Origin: Massariosphaeria phaeospora
Taxonomy: Eukaryota; Ascomycota; Dothideomycetes; Pleosporales
DNA: 64,000 bases
NCBI GenBank assembly: GCA_011032825.1
Contig: JAADJZ010000020.1
Span: 124,001 to 188,000 of the forward strand
Direction of reading: 5' to 3'
This document shows positions 43,454-54,217 of the stretch, piece after piece; positions within the stretch are counted from its first letter, which is position 1; every line of letters begins with the position of its first letter. Below the pieces are notes generated by a model. That model was not told where the DNA came from and made no database searches. It worked only from the letters and a program-made list of their open reading frames with translations. Both the position numbers and the translations under genes were made by a program.

Positions 43454-43951
43454 CTACTTCCGTATGATCTCCTCTACAACACAGCCCGAGCAAATGGGGT
43501 GTTGGCAGTTCGTGTTCGTGCAAGCCGAGTTGTATGTATAGCTATTGTACGAATAACCGCAGTAGCAGCAGTACCAGCGGAACTCCCTCTCGCCTTGTGT
43601 AGTAGGATGCGTGTGATAGCCATCGTGATGGTCAGAGAAGGCGGCAAGGTTGGCGCGAGTGAGGGGGATCGAGGAGGTAGGAGTGTCGGCCGGAAGCGAG
43701 GTGAGCGACTTCACACCCTCTGCAGTGAGTGCAGTGAAGGGCGTGCTGTGCGAGGAAGTGCAGCCAAGGTTGGGAATCTGGCGTGCTTCTTCGCTGCAGT
43801 CGCTGTGGGCGTCGATGTCTGAGCCAGTGTCGGTGTGGTCTGTTTGCACAGTGCAGCACGAGCAGCGCATATGCCCGCAATGGCATTGCACCATGAGGGT
43901 TGTGCTGTGAGGGCCGTCTCCACAGCCACAACAGTACCAGCGCGCAGACAT
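43454..43951 (-). CDS. Small cysteine-cluster (zinc-ribbon-like) protein
   Basis: Unrecognised 165-aa protein with a cysteine cluster at each end. The first, right after the start, is WYCCGCGDGPHS...QCHCGHMRCSCC; the second near the C-terminus is WYCCYCGYSYNS...CQHPICSGC. Both follow WYCxxCG-x(n)-C-xxC-x-H-xx-C-xx-C, which looks like a zinc ribbon or double-zinc site. The linker is Ser/Thr-rich and disordered. The open frame extends 35 codons upstream but only from a non-ATG codon, so the ATG at 43951 is chosen. A second gene of this family lies 1.4 kb away (45369-45731). Function unknown; small zinc-binding domains of this kind often mediate protein contacts. Confidence 0.65.
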   Translation of the reverse strand: MSARWYCCGCGDGPHSTTLMVQCHCGHMRCSCCTVQTDHTDTGSDIDAHSDCSEEARQIPNLGCTSSHSTPFTALTAEGVKSLTSLPADTPTSSIPLTRANLAAFSDHHDGYHTHPTTQGEREFRWYCCYCGYSYNSYTYNSACTNTNCQHPICSGCVVEEIIRK

Positions 43952-45368
43952 GTTCTGGTAGTGTGTTGAGGAGTGAAGTAGAATGAGATAGTTGATCTTT
44001 GTAGCTGAGAGCGGTAAGAGAGTTGAGAGTGCTGGTTTGTATAGTACAACAAGCAAAGGGAGCGCACCTGCTTCTTATAAATGCCAAAAGAGAGGGACGT
44101 GGAGGACGCGCACAAGCCAATGCAAATTGAAGAGTATGCTGAAGCGGCATACCGCACCGCCGGGCACGCCCCGTCTGAGGCCGCACACTGAAGGGCAAGC
44201 TGCCGATTTGTTCCAGGGCGGGAAGCCGTTGAAAGGGGCGTTGACCAGGATATGCGCCATAACCACGCCCATCCCGCGCCTTCATCACCGCGTGATGAAT
44301 TGTAGGTGGGAATGAAGCATTACTGGTAGGGCGGGTACTTGTAATTTGGTGAAGTGCGTAGAGAAGGAGGCCCGTCGGGTCTCGCAGCCAGCGCAGAGTG
44401 GAGCGGAGGGACCGCGCTGTTGTTGTAAATGTGGCCATGCCGGTGCAAACTAGTAATAGCGTGACGTGCTAGTACGGTGAAATGCCGTCTCGTGGTCGTG
44501 CGTAACCTACGCCTAAGGCTAGCCTGATGCCTGTCAGCCTTGCTCGTGTCCTCCAGGCACCCAGGCATCAAATGCGGGCCAATGACGCCACAGATTTCAT
44601 GGAAGGCATTGAAGGACCTTTGATTCGTGCTAGATCAGAGTACTCCATAGCGAATCGACGTCCGAACCGGCCACATCAGACCGGCGTAAAGCGTTCCCAG
44701 GAGTTGTACCTGCCGCTTTTTGGACTGGCTGCATTTATGTTCATAGGCCGTTTATGCTCCGAACGCGCATGTACCTGCGCCCGCCGTGTAATTAACGGAC
44801 GGGGTTTATGAAAGTGAGGGTGTGATCGATATGTACCCCAGAATTGGTCCTATCTGGCGGAATACACTTGTGTAACCTATGCCTCATGGATTTTTAAGAG
44901 CCGGTCTGGTGCTGGCCGTTCGAATGAAATCGCACAAAATGAATCGAAGTCAAAACGGACTCTTGAACAGGGTATCAATTTGAATGGTTAATTGATGTTT
45001 GAATGAAAGGCACAGATTTGTCCACGAAGATATACCCCTCCAATAACCCATCATGACAACGGATGTGGCGCTCACCGAAGAGCTGAAACGAAAGATAGTT
45101 CTAAAAGACAGATAGTAATACAAGCGTAGGAAGAGTAAAGGTACGAAAACAACTCTAGAAAGCAGAAGATAACTCAACGACCAAGACTCAGAGCCCATAG
45201 GAGATGGAAGTATATAAGAGTAACCTGCCGACGGTAATGATTCGAAATTTTTGGCTGTAACATGGCGGAAAGGGTTCAGAGATGTTTGAGTGGACTAGAC
45301 GTAGGTACGACGCCTCAAAACTGAAGCGTTAGAGTATGATCAAACTGTGAAGGGTGAAGCTTACCTGT
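43952..45368. other. Intergenic region between the two cysteine-cluster genes
   Basis: About 1.4 kb with no recognised gene. Frames here overlap and lack domain signals. It holds the promoter of the left gene and the 3' flank of the right one. Confidence 0.5.
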
Positions 45369-45731
45369 TTAACGTTCCTCTGTTCTGCAATCGCTGCACT
45401 TTGGGTGTTGGCAACTCTGGCAACTGACTTGCCAGGACCCGTACGGCCCATCACCACAGGCCGAACAGTACCAAAACACCTCCCCATCAACAGGCTCAGG
45501 ACCATATACGCAGCTTGCCGGGACGTGTCGCCTTTCATTGGAACTATCTTGAATTGCGTTGTGCAAGGTCAAAGCATCCGCAGTAGGCACATGCAAGATG
45601 GTTGCCTGGTAGGTGAGAAAGACCTTGGAAGGGGCGAAAGCGGCGGTAGCGAATGCGTAAGGGGTGGGGATTGCTGGGCTCGGGAGGTAGCCCTCAGCGA
45701 CGAAAGGGCGTAAGGTAGAAAGAACGTGCAT
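45369..45731 (-). CDS. Small cysteine-cluster protein, second copy of the family
   Basis: Single-exon 120-aa protein. The C-terminal 35 residues read FWYCSACGDGPYGSWQVSCQ followed by SCQHPKCSDC, the same cysteine pattern and CGDGP motif as the first cluster of the protein at 43454-43951. The N-terminal 80 residues are hydrophobic-leaning (FATAAFAPSKVFLTYQATIL) without a clear signal peptide. The stop follows nine residues of charged tail. Only one cluster is present, against two in its neighbour. I do not know the function. Confidence 0.6.
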   Translation of the reverse strand: MHVLSTLRPFVAEGYLPSPAIPTPYAFATAAFAPSKVFLTYQATILHVPTADALTLHNAIQDSSNERRHVPASCVYGPEPVDGEVFWYCSACGDGPYGSWQVSCQSCQHPKCSDCRTEER

Positions 45732-48607
45732 GGCTGCGTAGTGAGAGGAATTTGTGGTAGGCGAGATGCTCGTATCTAGTGAAGATGGTCTGCGAGTGGT
45801 TCTGAAGAATGAGAAGCAGGTGAGCCGTTACTGAGGTTAACAGTCGGGCGTTGCTAAATGACTTTATAGTAAGACATGCCGGCAGTGCACCCATATCCAA
45901 CTCAGACACGTTTTGACTCTAGACTTCAGGAAACAAGGCATCGAACCGTAAGCCGCCCATTTGTCTGAGCTGATTGCAAAAGCGCGGGCTGAGGAGGCCG
46001 CCATGGAGAGGCTGCAAACCGGACGGTGAAGACGCACGGTCGGCCGAAGACTATGAGATACTACGAGTCGAATAAGAGTGATGCCTCGGCTACATCCGAG
46101 ATTCCAAGGGACGAAGGGGTAGAGTCCGTGGCGAAGAGGCCATGAACAGTTGCGCATTAGTCAGACAACGATGTCAAGCCGGGGAGGTATTCCGAATTGA
46201 GCGATGCTTTCGACGGGCAGCGCCACCTGCGTTGTGATAGAGAAGCGTCGCAAGAGCACGGGCTTGGGTTTTGCTCAGAGGTGCGCAGGGCTGAGTGTGA
46301 TAGCGCAGGTATGCCTCTCGTTGATTACTTGACGGCGACAGAGATGAGCCGAAACCCTGGAAACTAGGGACGCAAGTGACACCCGGTAACAGCGATGGAC
46401 GTTGGTTGGGCCGAAGAGAGGATAATGCGGGACCCACTAAAGCTGTTGCCTTCTTTTGCCTTGCCCGCACAAACAGTGGGTATAGCTGACGCTGAGCTGC
46501 GAAGGTGTTGCTATCATATTACTGTTTGTTTTTCGTATGAAATGCAGCCAATGAGAGTGACAGCGGACTGAAGGAAGAAAAGTCAAGACGGTTTCGTTAC
46601 ATGCACTGACTGTGGCTGGACCAAAATGCCGGATCTGTCGAACGCCCACAGCCCCGTCACTGGAAGCGTCGCCATGCAGCTACATGCATCTCATGCCTTG
46701 AATATTAATCCCCAAGTCGTACAAGCCAGAGGAAGAGCCGGGTAATGACAGAAAAAGAAGGTGACGCCGTGAGTAGACTGGGATACTGTGTGAAATAGGC
46801 TGTGAGATTGGAGAAGCAAGGGCAGGCTAGGCATGGCTGCTACGATGAGCCACGGAACAACACAGCCTGTGCTCACCTGAAAGAGAAACATCCCTTGCGA
46901 GTAAGGGTTGGGGTGAGGCAGTGATAGTGGAAAAGTACCCAAGCGTGGTATGAGGGGTTGAAAGCCGACCTCAGCCCTCGACCCTGGGGTTTTCCAGATA
47001 CAAAATGCTCAGCCGATCCCGAATGAAGCTAAGTTCCCGAGGCCGTTTGTATGGCCATGTCCGACGGGTAGTTGTCTCCAAGGTTGTGACCGGTATAGAG
47101 CAACGCCTAGTGCATCATCCCACTCCATCCCCAATGCCGTCAGCATTTCGATAAAGTAAATCTACTGTTCTATCTCGCCCGCACACTGCATGGCCACAGT
47201 TAGTACACCGTTTATAGTGGATAGTCCGACCGTCAAGCGGACAATGTCGTCAGGAAGGGGCCGAAGCTGCGGTTGGTGGCACTGGAGGCGGTGGCGAACT
47301 GCAGCGGCGCAGGCATCTTCGGACGAAGTGGAGGGTTTCATGAGTGTCCTGTATTGTGTTCTGTCGACTACTTAGCATTGTGCTCGACAAACTGTGGGCC
47401 AGGTCTTACCTCGAATAGGTATATCCAAAGGCAACGTTTGGTAATGTTTGACTCAGGCAAAACGGCCTTCACAGTGAGTGCCTGGTCTAAGGAGGTCGTC
47501 GGGCTAGCTTCAGCCTTACTGTCCGGCGGTGGAGGAGTTGGATAGGGTGCTGTCTGGAAACATCGTTGTGCCAGGGCGCAGCAGCTATATAGCGGGCTTC
47601 AGGTAGTGCTTTTAGCATCGCCTTGCAGCTGAAGAGCGCTCGCACGCTTCATTTTGGTTGGTTTAGCGATGACAGCGGGTACCTACCACTTAGACGCCAA
47701 GTGTGCCAACAGTCAACTAAACGGGGCCATCTCGATCAGCTGGTCGGAGGTCAATCGGAGGCAGCAACGTCCCAAGAAGCCTGGACCAGGCTGAAATCCG
47801 AAATGGCTCTCTTCGCAAGGCTGAGCGATACGGTCAGCCAGCGCATGCTAGTTCTGGGGCGCTTTCCGTGATGCTGGATAACAACGTCGAAGTGGAAGTG
47901 GATGAGGGTAGAGAAGAGAACCCGGTATTGCGTGGCGAAGGATGTGCGTCTTGCTAGGCCTCCGAGGTTGGTGACCGTGGGGAAAGGTGGAAGAGCGAAG
48001 GGTGAAATGCGGGGTGAGGTCGAAAAGCAATGTGTGCAAAGTAAGCAAGTATGCAGGCTATGACTCGAGTGACAAGTCGCAACTCCCCTGCAAGCAATCT
48101 ACCACCCCACAAGAAATGCAGGCGTGGAGACGGCACAAAAACTTGGCCTGGGCACATCTCTTCTGGATGAGATGAGAAGATGTCGTGATAGATCTCATGG
48201 TGTTGAAGGATAGGAAACGTCGGTTATCGTGCTAGTGCGAAACAAGCGCGGTGCACAGATCACGTGGACGCGCTCGTGCCGGTGACGATGGCTGGGCGCT
48301 TGGCTGGGCGGCCGCGCGCGTATCTCAACGTCTCACCAGCTGTCACGACTTCCCTTCCTCACCACACTTCAGAGCACCACAACCGCACTCTGAGGTGCCC
48401 CGACGAGAGACGCGAAGCTGCAGCAGCCTCTCCCAGACCAAGCGAAGGCATTGGAGCATCGCACCGCGCCTTCCTGTTTGTTACTCTTCTCCCCGTGCCT
48501 TCCCGTCTGCTACTCTGCGCCGGCTCTCCCCCACGCCTTCCCGTGACGTAACTCTGTTTACATCAGCCCCCACCCTCCCCGAAACCCATCCGCAACTACC
48601 TTCCACG
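45732..48607. other. 2.9-kb intergenic region
   Basis: No gene is recognised. Short frames on both strands lack domains, and I saw no AT-rich RIP signature or long repeats. The last 400 bp before the palmitoyltransferase are C-rich and pyrimidine-rich (for example CCCCACCCTCCCCGAAACCC near 48570-48590), as expected of a leader. Confidence 0.5.
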
Positions 48608-49831
48608 ATGACGGCCACGCAGCACGATGGAAGTCGCGATGCGCAGTTTGCTTGGGTGGGCCGCACCTCGGCTGTCATCATGCCGCTCCTCGAGATCGGC
48701 GCCATCGGCTTTGTAACCTATGTTGTCATCTACACCCTGTGCATCCAGTACCTTCTCAATCCCTCCGAGTTGCTCCAGGACTACGCCATCTTCCCAAGAG
48801 TACCTACTGCTATCGGCGTACTGGTCGGCTACTTCATCCTTCTCGGCATCCTCCTCGTCACGATTCTCCGCCTCTTCCAAGTCCTCTGGACCAACCCAGG
48901 CCTGGTGCCGCTTGGGGACCCCTCGGCCACCAAGGAAACCGCGCCCGGCATCAAAGACTTCAACAAGTACGACGCCTACGTCTGCGATTATCAGGGTTGG
49001 CCCATCTGGTGCGACATCTGCCATAACTTCAAGCCCGACAGGGCCCATCACTGCTCGGAGCTCGGACGCTGCGTTCGCCGCATGGACCACTACTGCGCAT
49101 GGGCTGGCGGCATCGTCTCCGAGACGACTCACAAATTCTTCATCCAATTCATCTTCTACGGCGCTCTGTACACAGCTTACACCCTCGCCGTCATGTCCTA
49201 CTTCCTGGCCGAGCGCTTATCTCTCATGCAATCCAGACCCGCTACCTGGATCGGCACCGTCGCCCTCTCTGCTGTCTTCTTCCTCTTTACCTTCGGAATG
49301 ACTTGCAACACTCTGTACCAACTCTCCATCAATCTCACGACAATTGAGTCCCTGAAGACGGACAGCATCTACCATATCGCGCTGCGTGGTCCGACACCCG
49401 ATAACACTCCTAATATCTCCGAACCCGCCCCGGCCAGACTTACCCGATTCGGCTCTCCGACCGTCCCCAGAGGATACGAAAGGTCGGCTTCACATGCACC
49501 ATCCACCATTCCACCCTTCTCCAAGGAAGGCATCGTCCTGGAAGTAAACAGAAACGGCAATCACTACATTGTGGTCCGAACCGAGTCGTTCCAGAACCCA
49601 TGGAAGGCCACAGCTATGGAAAACTTGCGATCGATCCTCGGCGACCGCATCATCGACTGGTTCATCCCGCTGGGGATGAGCCCTTGCACTAGACACGTGG
49701 CCAGAGAGGGCCAGTTCGAGTGGGGTCAGGTTGTTCACAACCTGATGTGTCAGTACGAGGCGGGCTCGGGCTCCATTCGGGTGAGGCACCTGGGGGGCAG
49801 CAGCCACCAGAACTGGACTTCAGATTTCTGA
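48608..49831 (+). CDS. pfa5: Palmitoyltransferase with DHYC active site (PFA5-like)
   Basis: Membrane S-acyltransferase. Intronless, 407 aa from the ATG at 48608. Two transmembrane segments (MPLLEIGAIGFVTYVVIY; VLVGYFILLGILLVTIL) precede the cysteine-rich domain CDICHNFKPDRAHHCSELGR and the catalytic MDHYCAWAGGIVSE (Cys163). Two more segments follow (FFIQFIFYGALYTAYTLAV; WIGTVALSAVFFLFTFGM). The TTxE-like block INLTTIESLK comes after the fourth segment, and the C-terminus is a long cytosolic tail. The motif is DHYC rather than DHHC, a variant known in Akr1-type enzymes. The serine and leucine at the third cysteine pair (CSELGRC) match fungal Pfa5 proteins. The open frame continues 119 codons upstream, but family alignment supports this start. 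Confidence 0.88.
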   Translation: MTATQHDGSRDAQFAWVGRTSAVIMPLLEIGAIGFVTYVVIYTLCIQYLLNPSELLQDYAIFPRVPTAIGVLVGYFILLGILLVTILRLFQVLWTNPGLVPLGDPSATKETAPGIKDFNKYDAYVCDYQGWPIWCDICHNFKPDRAHHCSELGRCVRRMDHYCAWAGGIVSETTHKFFIQFIFYGALYTAYTLAVMSYFLAERLSLMQSRPATWIGTVALSAVFFLFTFGMTCNTLYQLSINLTTIESLKTDSIYHIALRGPTPDNTPNISEPAPARLTRFGSPTVPRGYERSASHAPSTIPPFSKEGIVLEVNRNGNHYIVVRTESFQNPWKATAMENLRSILGDRIIDWFIPLGMSPCTRHVAREGQFEWGQVVHNLMCQYEAGSGSIRVRHLGGSSHQNWTSDF

Positions 49832-52497
49832 GTGGTTGCCCCCCAGGTGCCGTGGGTGGAGTTCGGGGGGTGGAGGGTTTGGAGTCTGGGTGGCGACCGA
49901 CGCTTGGTTTTGCGGAGTTTTGGCGTTTAGGGGCTTTGGGTGGGGGAATTGGATGGAATTTTGTTGTTGTGCTGTTGTCTGTCGTTGTTTTTGAGCGGCA
50001 TTTTGGTGTTTAGCAGTTTTTGAATTTGGCCGGTCGTTTAGCGGTGCGCAGTTGTTGTACTTGGATGATTGTTTGTTTGTCGCTCGCTGTTGCTGCTTCC
50101 ATGATACCCCTAGACAGCTATTCTTACCTTTTGTTGATCCTCACACCCGCATAAGGGTTTTTAAACCTTTGTGTCAGAGCATGCTTCTGACCTAATCTGA
50201 AATGTGTATTAGTAGGTACAATGTGTCTAGGAAAACTCGATCTAATATCGCGTCCGCGCATGTAGGTATATTACCGGATGTCGTGCTTAGCAATCTACCT
50301 CTCAATGTGTACTGTAGCTTATCCCGCACAGGGACGCAACCCTACCCTTCTCAACACCCGCTCTCCAGCTTCCCCCACCCCCTCCGAAGCAACCGCTGCA
50401 AGCCGCAAAATCACCGCATACCAAGCGACCTACCAGCCGCCCTAAAGAAACCCAGGCAGGAGTTCCAGACTTCGCGTACCCAATAACAACACGCGCATTG
50501 CTAGCTACAACCCACAACCCAAAGCGCGCAGCGCAGAACCCCGCAACACAGCGGTTTGGAAACGGGCGCGCGACTATTGGCGGATATAGCGGATCCATGG
50601 GGACTTCTCCATCATATCGGCCCATAGGCATCTAGGCAGATCTCTGCATCTACGGCGAATCCGCGCTCGTGGGATGCCACACATACGGAGTGCAATGACC
50701 CCGTGGACAACATGCTTGGTGGTAGATGAGGGACTGAACTTTATTGAAAACTTAACACAGAAGGGCACCGAACCAAACTAAACCAAACGAAACCAGATGC
50801 CCCTCGTCCCATCGAACCCATCTCATCTCGTCACACCATCACCAGTCAACGCACCCAGCCAGGCACCCAATTCAAATAATAGCCCCACCCAGCTACCCAC
50901 TAACCCCAGCTCAGATTGTTTCATACTCCTATCTAGATCCGCGCCCGCTCGATGATCCATGCACACCCCCAACAACAAACCCCATCGACGATCAAACACA
51001 CCCTATTTATACTCCAGTCCCACGGTCGCGCTCCGGAAACTATCACATTAGCCCTGGAGGTGTGAGGTGTGGTGCGGCACACGCAGGGGCGGGGCCTGAG
51101 CCAACGCCCGGGCCGAAACGCTAGAGTACCACAGTTACGCTGAGTTTGTGGAAAGAAAACTTGAATGGATGGATGTGAATCATTGGCAATATTTGTGAGC
51201 CAGCGGACACGAAACGCAATTGCTGGGAGAGGTTTCTGGGCTGTGATTTCAGGTTTTTGCTTTCATATGGGTGGGTCTAGTGGCTGGGCGATTAGTGGCG
51301 AAATGCTGTGGGAGTGGGCGGGGGGTGAGTTGATCTGATCTGGCCTCAGCGAAGATGTGGTTATTCCCGGTTCATCGTCATCGTCGTGGATAGATCGGTC
51401 GATCGATGGCATGGCGGGGGAATGAATGTGTGTGTGATGATGGATAGATGGATGCATGCATGCATGACTGGTAGAAGGTGTTGAATTTGGGTCTAGAATA
51501 GGGGTATGGCGGCGTCATGCACTTTCTCAGAATGAGGGAGCAAAGCATCATAGAAGGAAGTGAGCCTGGGTCGATGTAGAGAGCAAAGCATCATAGATGG
51601 AAGTGAGTTTGGGTGGATGGAATTGGAAAGGCATCATAGACAGATAGTCGTCAACCCAAGGATACGGACGTCCTGGGCAAAGCATCATAGACAGAAAAAT
51701 CTAGACCAAGTGCCCCGAAGCCATCCAGACTATACAAACTACAAAGTCACTCCAATTCAGTCAAGTTCGCTTCACTCCGCTTCACGACTAGACCGACGAC
51801 ACCATGCACAATGCACAATGCATGATTGAATGGTAGGTAGGATTTCAGCAGCGGCAAGCTAGTACGCAACCAGCAAGCATGCCTATTAATGTCGATCGAC
51901 TATAGATACTCTATCACCGCCCCGGAGCGCGGCTACAACAAAAACCGAAAATCTCATCATCGTCATGATGCGTTCATGAAACCGCACCCTTAATCAATAC
52001 TTTTAACTCGGAACAATTGTACAGCTTTTGGAGCACTTCCCTATTGTGTAGAAGGTACTCCATACATGAATCGTGCAGAGAATGGTTCATCCAGCTAATA
52101 TGAATGGGGACCCGCGTCGAACGCTTCGCTTTTCTAGCCAAGAAAAGCAGAAGCGGATGGTTGGAAGATGCCTGGATGTGGCGGGTGAGACATAGGAAAA
52201 GCGCGCTCAGCTCGTCTGCGAGCAGTTCAGGTTCGCATCGAGCCGAGACTCGGGTGTAATGAACGATACGTGATGGATGGTGGTTGAATAGTATTGTGAA
52301 GAAAATGTCATATCGTCCGGCGGCCATGCAAACGTACATCCAAACGTGGCCAGCCCTTTCAAGAATGCTCAGTGAGAAATCCTGGGATGTAGATCGACTG
52401 CAGAGCGACTGCAGGGTAACGATGGACGATGAGGGTATCAGGCGGGTAGAACAAGTCGTCGTGGTGACCGCGAGGCGTAGAAAGGTAGTGCTGTGAG
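49832..52497. other. 2.7-kb intergenic region with simple repeats
   Basis: Lies between the 3' ends of the palmitoyltransferase and homeodomain genes. It contains T/G-rich sequence just after the palmitoyltransferase, a C/A-rich part (50780-51000), TGGATGGA-type microsatellites (about 51408-51470) and a four-copy imperfect repeat (described separately). No gene is recognised. Confidence 0.5.
51538..51694. repeat. Four-copy imperfect direct repeat, GCAAAGCATCATAGA core
   Basis: The core AAAGCATCATAGA with flanking GGAAGTGAG occurs at 51538-51564 and 51581-51607. Shorter, more diverged copies lie at 51627-51643 (AAAGGCATCATAGACAG) and 51677-51694 (GCAAAGCATCATAGACAG). Spacing is about 43-50 bp. 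It is a local minisatellite in non-coding DNA. Confidence 0.8.
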
Positions 52498-54094
52498 TTA
52501 TGCCACTTCGTTGACTGTGGCAGCGACGGTGACGGTGTCACGGGAGTTGCACCGCTCCTTGTGGGGGCCATCTTTGCTTCGCCGTCGCGCGTTGATGAAC
52601 CAATTTGAGACCTGTGAGTGTCAGTATGTATTGATCAATGCTTAAATAGTGGAGGCTTCATGTGCACCATCGGGTGGCGGGTTGCACGCATTAGGCAGCC
52701 TGCAGGACCACAAAAAAAAACATGTAGGGGTAATTAAAGATGGTCAATGACAACTGAGAGACAGCTGTAGCTGCAACCCACGCTCAAAGCGGGGATGGAA
52801 AACTGGGGACTTCACGTACCTGGTTCATATTCAGATGGGTCATGACACACAGTGCATGCTTCTCCTCTTCGGTAGGATAAGGGGATTCCCGGTGGTCACT
52901 ATACCATTTCTTCAGTTTATTGGTTGAATCCTTTGGAAGATTGCCCCGACGCTTCCTGTTGAAATTATGCGGATCGGCGCCAATCTGTTGGAAGTTGAAA
53001 TTTTGCATTGACTGTTGCGAGTTTTGCTGATATGCGTATGCACCATCGTAACCGGCAGCAGGGCCTGGCGGGTACGGTGCGGGATAGTACTGAATAGGGG
53101 GTGCCTGCATGTTCTGGTAGGAAATATGTTGCGTCTCGTAAGCTCCGGGATGCAGCGGCTGCGACGGATACGCAATTGGTGTCGGAATACTGGGGAGCGC
53201 TGGAGGACGATGCTCATGCGAGTGATAGCCGTGGGGTGCTGGCGTGGATTGGTGCCGATGATGCGAAGAGGATGCGACTGCGTCAGACGGCGGCGGGTAT
53301 GGCGCGCTGGCTCGGTGCTGATAGTTCGGAGCGGCTGAGTAGACTGATTCAGACGGCCGCGGGTAGGGCTCGCTGGTACGGTGCTGATGGCTCGGAGTTG
53401 TTGAGTAGGCTGTCTCAAGCGCAGGGTCGATGGCAATAGACTGCCGTCCGGTATCCAGTGCATACTCAGATGCATAAGAAGTGTGGTGGTAGTCTCCAGT
53501 GCGTTGGCGCTTTTCTCGAGCCCACTCAACTTCGGCGAAAGGCGTTGAGACTAATGAACTCCCCGGCCGTGCCAACGAGTGCGTGCGTGACGGCGTCGGC
53601 GGGGGAGAGGGCTCCACGCTCTTCAGGAGCTGATGGCGGTCAGTGACGCTTGGGGGAATATGGGCATACAAACATACCTCGGAGATGGGGGGCAACTGCT
53701 GCGAAGAAGATTGCTCGTTCGGCTGGATTGGCGGCGAGTACCGGAGGTTAAGGCTCTGTTTCCCTTTGTCATTCGTGGTCCTAGGCTCGAGCACACTGTC
53801 GAGGCGGCGCTTCTTTGAAGCAGACTCTATGCCGGTAGTGATGGGACTCGTTGTAGAGCCGTAAGGAGCATATGTCGCCGGACGATAGGGGAGAAAATAT
53901 GGGGCGGGGGAACTGATGCCCCGGGAAGAAGGCAAGTCGGGCACCACTTCTGGCGCGGCGCTTGAAGGGGAACGAGCGGATTCGAGAAGGTTTGAGATTG
54001 AGAGACGATTCTGGGCACATACCGCAGGAGAAGGCATTCTGCGAGACTGATTGTAGGGGCGGTGCGGAGTATCGTGCAGTGTAAGATACTCCAT
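52498..54094 (-). CDS. TALE-class homeodomain transcription factor
   Basis: Nuclear DNA-binding protein. Exon 1 is 54094-52820 and exon 2 is 52611-52498 (208-nt intron), giving 462 aa. The homeodomain is at about 379-437: KRRGNLPKDSTNKLKKWYSD, then HRESPYPTEEEKHALCVMTH, then after the splice VSNWFINARRR with the TALE-type Ile50 and the DNA-contacting Asn51. The three-residue loop extension between helices 1 and 2 (SPYPTEE) is present. The first 370 residues are Ser/Pro/Tyr/Gln-rich and disordered (MPSPAVCAQNRLSISNLLES is a typical fungal start block). The intron splits the homeodomain just before recognition helix 3. An ATG at 54217 would add 41 residues, but the one at 54094 (MEYLTLHDTP) looks like the family start. 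Target genes are unknown. Confidence 0.9.
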
Positions 54095-54217
54095 GGTGGG
54101 GGGGGACTGGGCCTTTATACAGGTCAGCCTACGTCTATCAAATTTTACGTGACAGTGTGTGCGCGGCAGAAACGTGCGGTCCACTGACAAGCAACGTTTT
54201 GGAGAGCAGCGGCCCAT

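Noticed and set aside
43632..44438. 268-codon minus-strand frame overlapping the cysteine-cluster gene
   Set aside because: Shadow frame of the 43454-43951 gene and its upstream region; His/Arg/Ser-rich without domains.
48251..48607. N-terminal extension of the palmitoyltransferase frame (119 codons)
   Set aside because: The extension is low-complexity, lies in a C-rich leader and does not begin with ATG; family proteins start near the ATG at 48608.
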